Of a stretch of 64,000 nt of DNA, positions 13,492 through 22,100 are shown piece after piece. Position 1 is the stretch's first letter. Every line of letters begins with the position of its first letter. This stretch comes from JAXLWB01 sp046328715 (GTDB taxonomy: Bacteria; Chloroflexota; Anaerolineae; Caldilineales; Caldilineaceae), in contig JAXLWB010000024.1 of assembly GCA_046328715.1 (NCBI GenBank), forward strand, positions 81,132 through 145,131, in the 5' to 3' direction. A program made the translations under genes and the position numbers. Below the pieces are notes generated by a model that ran no database searches, was not told where the DNA came from, and saw only the letters and a program-made list of their open reading frames with translations.

Positions 13492-13883
13492 GGTTCTATC
13501 GTGCGATTGCTGTAGAAACGATTGTTTTAGCCGTTCCAAAACCCTCGTTTCCAAACAGAGCTTGCTTTAGGTATTTATCCAAAATCGTGCCAGTCTTATC
13601 CTGCAATCCTATGTGATTCGATCCGCATTGTCAAACATTCCTCACATCTTTACAAAATTTCAGAGTATTGTTCATAAAATCCACCGTTACCTATCGATCC
13701 TTGCTGCGTCATAATAATCGATGCACCGCAAAGGCCACGTGGTTGACATCACGAATAGATTGTGGAACTCAACGTTCAAGCAGCCAATGGAAAAGCGCTG
13801 CCACGATAGCAGGAGTTCGCACAGTGAAACAATCGATCATACAAAAATTCACCCCGGAATTTTGCTAGTTTGGAGGACTAACT
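13492..13883. other. Divergent intergenic region, 392 bases
   Basis: Lies between def (leftward) and the LysM/propeller gene (rightward), so it should hold both promoters. A TTGACA occurs at about 13743-13748 on the plus strand, but no matching -10 at normal spacing is clear. The downstream gene has a good ribosome site, TTGGAGGAC, about eight bases before ATG 13884. No gene-like frame with codon character was seen. Confidence 0.4.
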
Positions 13884-15332
13884 ATGTCACTGCGGTCATT
13901 TCGTAGCATGATAGCCATGCCAATCCTGATTGTGGCAATGGTTGCAATTCCTGCACTGTTGCTTTCATTCACATCTAATGGTAGCGCCCAAGCCCAAGCC
14001 AATGGAACGGTGGGGCAGCCTACTAGCCCACTGACTCCTACGCCTATCCCACCGGCGACACCGACACCTTATGTAGTACCGATGTATCCAATCAACACCT
14101 GTATCTATTTTGTACAGCCAGGCGACACTCTTTCTGCGATTGCCTTACGAGCTCATGCCTCGATGCACAGAATTATGCAGATCAATGGTATTACAAATCC
14201 AAACCGTCTATTACTGGGTCAACGCCTCGTATTGCCTGGTTGTGAAGCATATGCCCCACCTGTCGTCGTTGTGGCAGCCGAAGCAACCGCAACAGCCACG
14301 ACCGAACCAACTGCAACTGCGACAACCTCGGCTGTTTTGTCGGATACAGTGAATGTCAAGGGTTATGCGCTCAAGAAGGTCATCGGCAATCGCCTTAGCT
14401 CAACCATCTATGGGTACACGGATAATGGTTGGCTCTTCCGCTCACCGGATGATGGCGAAACATGGATGTTGATTACCACCAATCCTGTCGTTCAGGACTT
14501 TGTGATGAGCCCTGCTGATCCCAACGTGCTCTATAGCGGCACTGGCCAGGATTGTTCTGTCGCAGATGGTGAAGCCACGGCCTTCTATAAGTCGGTCAAT
14601 GGCGGTATGACCTTTGTCGAACTGGCCAATGGTCGCAACCTGCGCCCGATGCTTGCCCAAGGCTCGGATAAGAATATTCTCTTCGCTGCTGATTGCAAGA
14701 GCCCCTATCTGACTACCGATGGCGGCTTTACCTGGGAAGAAAAGATGGGTGGCAAGGATTCTGTTTGGAACACCTATCACGTCACCGAGATGTCTGAATC
14801 CCCATTTGTCGGCGACCCGACTCCAGAGCAGCCCAATTGGGATCACATTTACGCCGTAGGGGCGTCAGCCGATGGTTCAAGTATCGTTGCCTACAGCACC
14901 GATGTCGGCACCAACTGGGAAGATATTACGCCGAAGACCGAGGCCTCAATGCTCAATATCTCCTCTCTGGATGCCGACCCGATGACAGCCGGCATGCTGT
15001 GGACGGCTGACGATCAGGGCGTGTGGGAGAAAGCAGGCGTCGATGAGAGCTGGACGATCACCTTCGCCGGATTGCAAGATCTGCTGGTCGACAGCGAATC
15101 TGGCCCGGCCATCAAGATCAATGATGTGATTGCCCACCCGAATGGTAGCCTGTACCTGGCCACCCCCAAAGGCCTCTACACCCTGGCCGCTGGCGACAGC
15201 GAGTGGACCAAGGTCGAAGGTACCAGCTTTGATGGACTTGAGATCTACAACATTCTGTTCACAGATAGCAACCCGGATACCCTGTGGTTGAATACTGCAA
15301 GCGGTGTCTTTACCTACGACGCCGGCAAGTAA
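13884..15332 (+). CDS. Secreted LysM protein with BNR/YCF48-like beta-propeller
   Basis: A 482-residue exported protein. A signal peptide covers about residues 1-38 (hydrophobic core MPILIVAMVAIPALLLSF, then Ala-Gln-rich cleavage region). A Pro/Thr linker precedes one LysM domain at about 70-118 (YFVQPGDTLSAIALRAHAS, then INGITNPNRLLLGQRLVLPGC), which binds peptidoglycan glycans. After a second Ala/Thr linker, residues 155-482 show repeated blocks of the kind DDGETWMLI, GGFTWEEK and VGTNWEDITP, typical of BNR or YCF48/sortilin-type beta-propellers. A wall-attached propeller with unknown ligand is the most that can be said. ATG 13884 has a fine ribosome site. A terminator follows. Confidence 0.75.
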   Translation: MSLRSFRSMIAMPILIVAMVAIPALLLSFTSNGSAQAQANGTVGQPTSPLTPTPIPPATPTPYVVPMYPINTCIYFVQPGDTLSAIALRAHASMHRIMQINGITNPNRLLLGQRLVLPGCEAYAPPVVVVAAEATATATTEPTATATTSAVLSDTVNVKGYALKKVIGNRLSSTIYGYTDNGWLFRSPDDGETWMLITTNPVVQDFVMSPADPNVLYSGTGQDCSVADGEATAFYKSVNGGMTFVELANGRNLRPMLAQGSDKNILFAADCKSPYLTTDGGFTWEEKMGGKDSVWNTYHVTEMSESPFVGDPTPEQPNWDHIYAVGASADGSSIVAYSTDVGTNWEDITPKTEASMLNISSLDADPMTAGMLWTADDQGVWEKAGVDESWTITFAGLQDLLVDSESGPAIKINDVIAHPNGSLYLATPKGLYTLAAGDSEWTKVEGTSFDGLEIYNILFTDSNPDTLWLNTASGVFTYDAGK

Positions 15333-15356
15333 GTCGGCAAGAGTGGAATTGATTTA

Positions 15357-15437
15357 GCATGATGGCTTGCAGTACTGGCCATCATGCCGAAGGGTGAGGG
15401 CGAGGAGAAGATTCCTCTACCCTCACCCCTTTGTTTT
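15357..15437 (+). terminator. Two hairpins ending the LysM/propeller transcript
   Basis: GCATGATGGC (15357-15366) pairs with GCCATCATGC (15378-15387). Then GGGTGAGGG (15392-15400) pairs with CCCTCACCC (15420-15428), with an inner AGGAGA/TCCT pairing, followed by TTTGTTTT. The second is a typical terminator. Its GGGTGAGGG arm also resembles the G-rich repeat family described elsewhere in the window. Confidence 0.7.
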
Positions 15438-15515
15438 CCTCAACTTGTCATAATTTTCCCCACCGAGTTTTCCATTTGCTGGCGCAATCAAGTAATTGTA
15501 GTATGATTGCCGACC

Positions 15516-16172
15516 ATGCTGACTCACACCATTCTCTCAGACGACGAAGCCAAAACTCTCTATCAAACGGATGATTCTGCCCACGACTTCGATCACGTCT
15601 TGCGCGTGACCAAGATGGCGATACATCTTGCCCAATTGGAAGGGGCAGATCAATCAATTGTTCGTTTGGCTGCACTGCTTCATGATCTTCCCGTACCTGC
15701 CTCGTTTGCAACTGCCTTTACTTCCGAACGTCAATCGCATCACCTTGCTGCCGCCGAGTATGCAGGGCATTTGTTGGCCGAACGCGGTTTAGGAACAAAG
15801 GAAGTGGCAAATGTCGTCCATTGTATTCAGGCACACCGGTTTCGTGATCGTACGATCCAGCCGCAAACCCTCGAAGCGCACTGTCTGTACGATGCTGACA
15901 AACTTGACGCCATCGGCGCGATTGGCGTTGCACGAGTCTTTGCCTTTGCTGGCGCTCATGGCAATCGCCTCTGGACAACACCCTGGCCGGAGATATCAGC
16001 GCCGCCAATCCAAGCAGTTGACTACACACCTGGCCACGAGTTTGTCTTTAAACTTAATCGGCTGCTCGAAACGCTTTATACTGCTAGCGCACGGAAAATC
16101 GGTCAAGAACGCCACGCCTTTATGATTCGATTCTTTACCCAACTCGATCTTGAAATTGGAGCATTACCATGA
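15516..16172 (+). CDS. HD-domain phosphohydrolase
   Basis: About 218 residues with the HD metal site spread as in the family: His in SAHDFDHVLRV, the HD pair in LAALLHDLPVP, and a late Asp in YDADKLDAIGAIG. Such enzymes hydrolyse phosphate esters of nucleotides or related compounds; the substrate here is unknown. The open frame starts at a TTG (15507), but ATG 15516 is preferred. TATGAT at 15502-15507 sits nine bases before that ATG with no ribosome site, so a leaderless mRNA is likely. The stop overlaps the start of the subtilase by four bases (ATGA), so the two are coupled, though no functional link is evident. Confidence 0.75.
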   Translation: MLTHTILSDDEAKTLYQTDDSAHDFDHVLRVTKMAIHLAQLEGADQSIVRLAALLHDLPVPASFATAFTSERQSHHLAAAEYAGHLLAERGLGTKEVANVVHCIQAHRFRDRTIQPQTLEAHCLYDADKLDAIGAIGVARVFAFAGAHGNRLWTTPWPEISAPPIQAVDYTPGHEFVFKLNRLLETLYTASARKIGQERHAFMIRFFTQLDLEIGALP

Positions 16173-18679
16173 AACGATCCCTCAATGGTTGGTTTTTCCT
16201 TCTCCTTGTTTTTGTGCTGCTCACAAATCAATCACTCTATGCACAGGCCCCTAATCCTGACGCTGCACAACAACAAACCAAGATTCAGCAATATCTAGCT
16301 TCGCTGCCCCCCGAATGGATCGAACAAGCCGATCAATATATTATTCCTGGGGAAGTATTGGTAGGCCTGCGCGGCGATCAAGCCAATCAGGTTGCTGCGG
16401 CACAAATTGCCGATCAGTTTCAGATGAACTTTGTCAGCAAATTGGAGTTTACGACCCAAGATTCGCAAGCGCCTCTGACCATTCAACGCTGGCAAGTGCC
16501 AATTGGGAACGAATGGAATGTGATTGCGGCACTGCAAGATAACCCAGCCATTGCCTTTGCCGAACCAAACTGGTTGGTACGCGCTGCGGAGTTGCTAGAC
16601 ACGGGTGAAAATGTCAATCTGGATGGAACTACCACGGATTCTGCCGTCGAAGTGCCTTATAAAATCACCGACTCGCTCTACACAAACGAACAATGGTATC
16701 TGCAACGCATCAATGCCAGCCGAGCGCTCTCCCTGCTCAACGACACGCGCAATGGCCTCACTGTCAAGCGCCAGGTTGTTGTGGCTATCATCGATAGTGG
16801 CATTGATCGGGGAAGCCCAGAATTCAGCGGTCATGTTGGAGACGGCTTTGACTTTATTGCCGCTTATCCCAATCCGCCAGTGGAAACGGTGCCAAGCTGT
16901 GATCCTTCGGTTGACTCGCGGCCCGTTACAAGCGATGAGGCTGGGCATGGATCGCACGTGGCTGGTCTGGTTGCTGCTGGATTGAACAATGGTGCAGGCA
17001 TTGCTAGCCTAGCTGGCTCAGTGGCGTTCATCCAACCGTTGAAGGTACTGGACGGGAATGGCTCAGGCAGTGTGTATAACGTTGCAGCCGCTATCAAGTA
17101 TGCTTCACTCTGTCTGGGAACGAATATTATCAACATGAGCCTGGAAGTTCCAGCCTCTTCACCTAGCACCACTTTTCAAGCCGCGGTACAATTTGCCCAT
17201 CAACACAATGTTTTGCAAATTGCTGCAGGCGGCAACCATTTTGGACAAACCAGCTCCACGCCTTACCCAGCTGGCTATCCCGAAGTGATGGGCGTTGCCG
17301 CACTTGACTACTTTGATCTTCATGCCAGTTATAGCACGGCTGGCGACGGCATCGATCTTGCTGCGCCGGGTGGAGATGGCAACAAAAAGATCTACAGTAC
17401 TTGGTCACGCCAGGCTTCTGTAAAGTGCAAAGATTCCTATCTAGAATTCAATGGCGGTGCGTACTGTTTTGATCTCGGCACGAGTATGGCGACGCCGCTT
17501 GTGGTCAGTGTAGCTGCCTTAGTCTGGAGTATTGCGCCTTCGATGACCCACGATCAGCTCTTTGCTCTCTTAAAAGCTTCCACAACCCCGATTCCTCAAC
17601 CTGCCAACTACGTTGGAACCGGCATTGTAGATGCCAGCGTTGCGCTGCGTAAACTAATCTCAGCCAAGTTGCAGACTTCACCAAGTTCGTTTCGCTATGA
17701 AGTCACCCCAGGAGCAAGCGCATTTACGGTAGGTTTGCGTTTGGATTCGCTAAATTCGGACACAACTAACTGGATGGGGACTATCACCAATTCAAGCAAA
17801 TGGCTGACTCTCAATGGTGGGAACAATGGTATTTTATCCAGTTCCACACGCTATGGTGAATCTTCCTTTATTACATTTGTCATCTCACCCACTACCTTGG
17901 CTACCGGTTTTTACGAAGATTCTTTGACCATTGTTGCTACACTACCTGATAGTCAACAGCAGACGATCCGTGTTCCAATTGCCTTGGCTGTTGGAACCCA
18001 TTACGCCAATCAGTTCCTGCCTTTGGTGGCCAATCAAGGGGGGGCGACCTCTCCGCCTGCTCCTCCCACTGCTTCCGTCCCTTATCATTGGGAAACGCCA
18101 GTTTCAGCCAATGATCGCACATCGTACACGCTTTTTGATGCGACAAACATTGGCGTTTCATTGCCTACTAGCATTACTTTCCCCTTGGACGGCAGCAGCT
18201 ATAAAGATTTCCGTATCTACTCCGATGGTTTTATTACCTTTCCCTCGGCGCAAGAGACGATCTCGGATGTGACGATCAATTACTGTCTGCCCAATGTGCC
18301 GACGCCGGGTCAAGCCATCTATGGCTGGTGGACGAATCTCAACCCTGGAGCTGCTGGTAGCCAGGTTTCGACCTTTGCGATAGGGAGTGACCGTTTTGTA
18401 ATTGAGTATAAAGATGTTCCTACAGTAGCTAACCCTGTTTACAAGGTGAGTTTCCAGATTGTGCTCTATCGCAATGGCAACATCGGCCTTAATTATCAAA
18501 ACGCACCAACCTTTATCGGTTCAACAGGACCGGCCACTGTCGGCGTAGAAGCCAAAGACGGACGACTCGCTTATCTGCTTGCCTGCAATGCCCCGAATGG
18601 CTCGGTTGGTCAACGTATCATCGGCAAATTGCCCGAAGCACAGCAATCCTATTTGATCAAGTCTGGGGATATTTATTAG
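16169..18679 (+). CDS. Secreted subtilisin-like serine protease (S8)
   Basis: An 836-residue exported protease. Signal peptide about 1-25 (GWFFLLLVFVLLTNQSLYAQ). A propeptide-like region (about 50-135) resembles that of fervidolysin-type subtilases (IPGEVLVGLRGDQ). The catalytic triad is complete: D209 in VVAIIDSGID, H260 in GHGSHVAGLVAAG, and S439 in GTSMATPLVVS. Residues after about 510 form beta-rich C-terminal domains, including a Pro-rich break near 620-640. The end resembles domains that follow subtilase cores in other secreted proteins, perhaps for surface attachment. It probably degrades external protein. Translation is coupled to the preceding HD gene. Confidence 0.9.
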   Translation: MKRSLNGWFFLLLVFVLLTNQSLYAQAPNPDAAQQQTKIQQYLASLPPEWIEQADQYIIPGEVLVGLRGDQANQVAAAQIADQFQMNFVSKLEFTTQDSQAPLTIQRWQVPIGNEWNVIAALQDNPAIAFAEPNWLVRAAELLDTGENVNLDGTTTDSAVEVPYKITDSLYTNEQWYLQRINASRALSLLNDTRNGLTVKRQVVVAIIDSGIDRGSPEFSGHVGDGFDFIAAYPNPPVETVPSCDPSVDSRPVTSDEAGHGSHVAGLVAAGLNNGAGIASLAGSVAFIQPLKVLDGNGSGSVYNVAAAIKYASLCLGTNIINMSLEVPASSPSTTFQAAVQFAHQHNVLQIAAGGNHFGQTSSTPYPAGYPEVMGVAALDYFDLHASYSTAGDGIDLAAPGGDGNKKIYSTWSRQASVKCKDSYLEFNGGAYCFDLGTSMATPLVVSVAALVWSIAPSMTHDQLFALLKASTTPIPQPANYVGTGIVDASVALRKLISAKLQTSPSSFRYEVTPGASAFTVGLRLDSLNSDTTNWMGTITNSSKWLTLNGGNNGILSSSTRYGESSFITFVISPTTLATGFYEDSLTIVATLPDSQQQTIRVPIALAVGTHYANQFLPLVANQGGATSPPAPPTASVPYHWETPVSANDRTSYTLFDATNIGVSLPTSITFPLDGSSYKDFRIYSDGFITFPSAQETISDVTINYCLPNVPTPGQAIYGWWTNLNPGAAGSQVSTFAIGSDRFVIEYKDVPTVANPVYKVSFQIVLYRNGNIGLNYQNAPTFIGSTGPATVGVEAKDGRLAYLLACNAPNGSVGQRIIGKLPEAQQSYLIKSGDIY

Positions 18680-18757
18680 TAGACAGTAGGACAGTGAGAC
18701 AATAAAACAGTAGAGCCGTTTGGACAGTCTCACTGTTCTACTGTCTCACTGTCTTAC
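18680..18757. repeat. GACAGT-family octamer hairpin
   Basis: Begins at the base after the protease stop codon. AGACAGTAGGACAGTGAGAC (18681-18700) pairs with 18727-18746 over 20 bp with one G-U. Extra GACAGT units lie between and after the arms. It can end transcription of the protease gene. The separate ribosome site of moaB (TGGAGG) starts four bases after the last unit. Confidence 0.75.
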
Positions 18758-18770
18758 TTATGGAGGTAAC

Positions 18771-19277
18771 ATGAGTTCACAAGACCATCGACAACAGGCC
18801 AAATCGCAAGGGGTGATTGATATCGCCATTGTCACTGTGAGCGACACCCGCACCCCTGAAACAGACAGCAGCGGACAGACGATTCGCACATTGGCGGAGG
18901 CTGCGGGTCATCGCATCAGCGGCTATCGTATTGTCAAAGATGAGCCAGACCAGGTGGCAGATGCGCTTGAACAGTTCGTCAACAGCGAAGCCCGGCTGAT
19001 TATCTTCAATGGCGGCACCGGCATCAGCCAACGCGACCGTACCTACGATGTGATCAGCAAGAAGTTGGAAAAAGTGCTACCCGGCTTTGGGGAGATCTTC
19101 CGTATGCTGAGCTACGAGCAAGTCGGTGCTGCTGCCATGCTCAGTCGGGCAACTGCTGGGGTCTATAAGAACAAAGTGGTCTTCAGCACACCAGGTTCGC
19201 CCGATGCGGTACAGTTGGCGGTGGAGAAACTGATCCTGCCGGAGATTCAACATTTGGCATGGGAATTGATTCGGTAA
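18771..19277 (+). CDS. moaB: Molybdenum cofactor biosynthesis protein MoaB/MogA type
   Basis: A 168-residue MoaB/MogA family protein that adenylylates molybdopterin before metal insertion. The family core is clear: IAIVTVSDTR, DSSGQTIRTL, NGGTGISQRDRTYDV (the GGTG pterin/nucleotide loop), and STPGSPDAV near the end. The longer frame from 18720 runs through the upstream repeat hairpin and is rejected. ATG 18771 has TGGAGG at 18761-18766. No other molybdenum cofactor gene lies in the window. It converges with the Nudix gene with only three bases between stop codons. Confidence 0.88.
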   Translation: MSSQDHRQQAKSQGVIDIAIVTVSDTRTPETDSSGQTIRTLAEAAGHRISGYRIVKDEPDQVADALEQFVNSEARLIIFNGGTGISQRDRTYDVISKKLEKVLPGFGEIFRMLSYEQVGAAAMLSRATAGVYKNKVVFSTPGSPDAVQLAVEKLILPEIQHLAWELIR

Positions 19278-19280
19278 GAA

Positions 19281-19802
19281 CTACAGTTTGAAATTCATCT
19301 TCCCCATCTCATCTGGCCAGTAGTGCCCGTAAAATAACTCACCATCAGCCAGTGCCCGGGGTAGAACTTCGTACAGATCTTCTACCAGTGGGTACTGGCT
19401 GGCGGCGCTAGTAGGAATCCACTCTGGTGTGCCTTCTGGCGTTGAGAGTAATTGACGCTCTTGACTTTTGCCCACAAACACAAACATCATCACCCCTGGG
19501 CGCAGGCCATTTTCATCGCGTCCGGTGTTGATGTTCACAACCCCGCGCAATGTCAGTTGATCGACATGCAGCCCGGTCTCTTCTTCTACCTCACGTAGCG
19601 CAGCTGTATGAATGTCCTCATTCGCTTCAACATGGCCACCAAGCCCATTGTACTTATTGGCCCATAGCCGTTTGGTCGGTGCGCCTTTGAGCAGCAGCAC
19701 CTCCTTTGCACCAGTCTCGGGATGCGTGCTTGTGAGAAAGATCAGTGTACGGGGGATCACATGGTAGCGGTCGCGACGTGCGCCTTGGTCGTTAGCGTTC
19801 AT
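19281..19802 (-). CDS. Nudix hydrolase
   Basis: A 173-residue Nudix protein with a perfect box, GHVEANEDIHTAALREVEEE followed by TGL (G-x5-E-x7-REUxEExGU). These enzymes cleave nucleoside diphosphates linked to another group, often clearing oxidised nucleotides. The sequence around the box (LWANKYNGLGGHVE, and GRDENGLRPGVMMFVFVGKS after it) recalls the MutT/8-oxo-dGTPase branch, but the substrate is not certain. The open frame begins at TTG 19817 inside a repeat; ATG 19802 is preferred. Its upstream sequence is entirely occupied by a TTGCAA-type hairpin starting about seven bases away. Confidence 0.88.
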   Translation of the reverse strand: MNANDQGARRDRYHVIPRTLIFLTSTHPETGAKEVLLLKGAPTKRLWANKYNGLGGHVEANEDIHTAALREVEEETGLHVDQLTLRGVVNINTGRDENGLRPGVMMFVFVGKSQERQLLSTPEGTPEWIPTSAASQYPLVEDLYEVLPRALADGELFYGHYWPDEMGKMNFKL

Positions 19803-19808
19803 AGTTAA

Positions 19809-19868
19809 AAGTTGCAAGGTTGCAAAGTGGCAAAGTAGGTGATACGTTTTACTTTGCCACTTTGCAAC
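19809..19868. repeat. TTGCAA-family hairpin
   Basis: GTTGCAAAGTGGCAAAGTA (19819-19837) pairs perfectly over 19 bp with 19850-19868. A further GTTGCAAG unit precedes the left arm. The element fills the gap between the racemase/OSBS stop (19879) and the Nudix start (19802). It shares the GTTGCA unit with 27863-27940. Confidence 0.75.
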
Positions 19869-19878
19869 TCTATGACTT

Positions 19879-20988
19879 TTACGCTTTCCACTCCCACTTC
19901 GCCAGCGTCACGTCGTCGAGATAATCTTCATCGACGATGGCACCGTTGCCAGCCACGGTAGGTACGGTGAGGGTGCTGTCGGAATTGATGGTGAATGGGT
20001 TCTTGACGATGTCGCGCTTGAAGTAACGGTCGTTGGCGCTGATGTCACCGGGCAGAGTGAAGTTGGGCAGACTGGCGAGTGCCACGTTGCCTGTGCGTCC
20101 AATGCCGGTCTCCAACATACCGCCGTGCCAGACTGGCATTCCCGCCGCCTGAGCCATATCATGAATCTTGATCGCATCGCCAAAGCCACCGATACGGCTT
20201 GGCTTGATGTTGATCACACGGCAGGCGTTCATCTCAATGGCCCAACGAGCATGGGCAGGTGAAACAATGCTTTCGTCGAGACAGATCGGTGATTTCACAT
20301 CCTTCTGCAACTTGGCATGGTCAAAGATATCGTCATGTTCCAATGGCTGTTCGATGAGCAACAGGTTGAATTGATCCAGTTGTGCCAGATGTTTGCCATC
20401 GGAGAGGTGATAGATGCTGTTGGCATCGACTTGGAGTAGCAAGTCCGGCCAGGCTTCGCGCACGGCACGGGTTGGCTCAATGTCCCAGCCCGGCTTGATC
20501 TTGAGCTTGATGCGCTTGTAGCCTTGATCCAGGTAGCCGCCGACCACTTTAAGCAGGGTGGGAATGTCCTTCTGAATACCCACGCTGACGCCAACCGCTA
20601 CCCGATCTCGTGTGCCACCGAGCAACTTGGCCAGGCTTACCCCTTGTTTCTTGGCAAACCAATCCCAAACGGTAAATTCAAGTCCGCTTTGGGCCATGCG
20701 GTTGCCACGCACTCGGGCAAAGGCTGGCGTCACATCCCACGGGCTGCTGATATTGGCTTGGGTCAACATCGGCACCAGATAGTCCTGCATGATCACCCAA
20801 GCGGTCTTCTGATTTTCTTCGTTGTAAAAGGGATTGGCCCCTACTGGCGACTCGCCCCAAGCGGTGATGCCCTCGGCGTCGATGCGTACGATAATGGCGT
20901 GGTTGCCCTCTTCGGTCCAGCCGCTGGTGGAGAAGGGGGCAAGATAGGGAAGAAAGATTTGGCGCAGTTCAATTCGGTCGATTTTCAT
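19879..20988 (-). CDS. menC: Enolase-superfamily o-succinylbenzoate synthase / N-acylamino acid racemase
   Basis: A 369-residue member of the muconate-lactonising subgroup. Catalytic features are all visible: the KxK pair in YKRIKLKIKPG, metal ligands in LQVDANS, LLIEQPLEHDD and ICLDESI, and the second-side lysine in INIKPSRIGGFGDA. The sequence style (PYLAPFSTSGWTEEGNHAIIVRI at the start) is of the menC/NAAAR branch, whose members make o-succinylbenzoate for menaquinone, racemise N-succinylamino acids, or both. No men gene is nearby, whereas a GNAT gene lies ten bases upstream, which points to the racemase role. The start is ATG 20988; the longer frame overlaps the upstream gene. The symbol denotes the family, not a proven menaquinone role. 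Confidence 0.8.
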   Translation of the reverse strand: MKIDRIELRQIFLPYLAPFSTSGWTEEGNHAIIVRIDAEGITAWGESPVGANPFYNEENQKTAWVIMQDYLVPMLTQANISSPWDVTPAFARVRGNRMAQSGLEFTVWDWFAKKQGVSLAKLLGGTRDRVAVGVSVGIQKDIPTLLKVVGGYLDQGYKRIKLKIKPGWDIEPTRAVREAWPDLLLQVDANSIYHLSDGKHLAQLDQFNLLLIEQPLEHDDIFDHAKLQKDVKSPICLDESIVSPAHARWAIEMNACRVINIKPSRIGGFGDAIKIHDMAQAAGMPVWHGGMLETGIGRTGNVALASLPNFTLPGDISANDRYFKRDIVKNPFTINSDSTLTVPTVAGNGAIVDEDYLDDVTLAKWEWKA

Positions 20989-20998
20989 TGTCAGTGAC

Positions 20999-21898
20999 TC
21001 ACTTTTGAATAGAGAAGTTTTGCAGTAAATAATACCATCCACCCTCAATCTGAACACAATCCGTCATTGCATACCCGGCTGCAAATGCCTGTTCCAAGAC
21101 CGAACGCATGTACAACCGCCAGGCCAGCGATAACTCTGCATCGCTGCGTCGAATCGCACTGATGTCATCAGGAATGGGCAGCGCAATCGACGAGCCGTCT
21201 AGACGTAACGTTTGTTCAACCGGCGCAGCGAACTGACCGCTTGGTTTTGTCGGCAAAACCTGGAGATTAGAGGTTAGAGATTGAGAGGTTGAGAGATTGT
21301 CCCCTTGTCCCCCTGTCTCCTTGTCTTCCTGTCTTCCTGTGTCTTTGTCTGCTACACTTGCCACTCGCTCCGATCTCAGCCACCAATCAACCTGGCAGCG
21401 ATCACTGGGCACGCCACGGTTGAGACCATCGAGCATGACACCGTAGTTGTTGCGATAGTAGGTATTGCAGGTCGCACCCAGGCGGTGAATATTAAAGACC
21501 CCGTTGGCACGGAAGAGCGGATCGTAGGTCCAAACGATCCAGTCGGTGTAGCCCATCTCCAGGATTGTCTTGCGCTGGGCTAACTTGAGTTGCAAGCCAA
21601 TGCCACTGCGTTGATATTCAGGCAATACACCCGCCATGTGTGAGCAGAAACGGGTTTTATGCGTCCCATTTTTTGAGGAGACTCCCACCCAGCCAAAAGT
21701 TGCGCCGATCATCCCGCCCATCTCTGGCGGGCCATCGTCGGCAAACGCTCCTAAAATCAACCCACCATTTTTAATACAGGTGACCAGGGTGTGGATCGGC
21801 ATAATGTCGATCTCGGGCGCATCCCAAACACGGCGTTCGAGTTCTTGAAAATATTCGCACCCCTCAACGGAGGTAACTTTACGGATAGTGATATTCAT
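20999..21898 (-). CDS. GNAT acetyltransferase with a repeat-derived insertion
   Basis: A 299-residue GNAT protein resembling the predicted acetyltransferases found beside N-acylamino acid racemases. The acetyl-CoA loop is LPEYQRSGIGLQLKLAQR at about 115-132, followed by WTYDPLFRANGVFNIHRLGA, typical of this group. Residues about 181-214 are a low-complexity, Asp/Gly/Gln/Ser/Thr-rich stretch encoded by tandem GACAAGGA/GACAGGAA and CTCTCAAT/CTCTAAC units, the same families that fill intergenic gaps elsewhere. The reading frame is kept across it. With the racemase downstream it could N-succinylate or acylate D-amino acids. No deacylase gene is present. No ribosome site is obvious before ATG 21898. 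Confidence 0.78.
   Translation of the reverse strand: MNITIRKVTSVEGCEYFQELERRVWDAPEIDIMPIHTLVTCIKNGGLILGAFADDGPPEMGGMIGATFGWVGVSSKNGTHKTRFCSHMAGVLPEYQRSGIGLQLKLAQRKTILEMGYTDWIVWTYDPLFRANGVFNIHRLGATCNTYYRNNYGVMLDGLNRGVPSDRCQVDWWLRSERVASVADKDTGRQEDKETGGQGDNLSTSQSLTSNLQVLPTKPSGQFAAPVEQTLRLDGSSIALPIPDDISAIRRSDAELSLAWRLYMRSVLEQAFAAGYAMTDCVQIEGGWYYLLQNFSIQK
21255..21358. repeat. Octamer repeat array embedded in a GNAT gene
   Basis: On the coding (minus) strand the array reads as about six degenerate GACAAGGA/GACAGGAA octamers, then about four CTCTCAAC/CTCTAAT-type units. No gene of this family needs this stretch, and the same GACAAGGA units make intergenic hairpins at 43768 and 44914. It replaces about 34 codons without a stop or frameshift. 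Confidence 0.75.
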
Positions 21899-21956
21899 AG
21901 GGCAAGAAAATAGAGACTAAACGCTCATAAAAACAGTTTACAACTAAGGATGAAAG

Positions 21957-22008
21957 ACGAGTGGCGGGTGGCGAGTAATCCGCAATTCGCAATTTGCAAT
22001 TCAATTCC
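21957..22008. repeat. Tandem heptamer/octamer array in the GNAT-recQ divergent region
   Basis: GACGAGT-GGCGGGT-GGCGAGT heptamers run into CCGCAATT-CGCAATTT-GCAATTC units. The second unit type also occurs after rpoB (about 4721-4740). The rest of the 200-base gap holds the recQ promoter. Confidence 0.6.
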
Positions 22009-22066
22009 CTCAATAGTACGCAAAAACGGAAATTCTGTCCAGCTATTTTCGGCAACTTTGCTGGTT

Positions 22067-22094
22067 TTGTCTCATTACGTAACCATCGTACAAT
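22067..22094 (+). promoter_or_regulatory. Promoter of the DUF488-RecQ gene
   Basis: TTGTCT (22067-22072), a 16-base spacer and TACAAT (22089-22094). The expected start of transcription falls at about the ATG (22101), and there is no ribosome site, so the transcript is probably leaderless. Confidence 0.55.
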
Positions 22095-22100
22095 CTGCTT

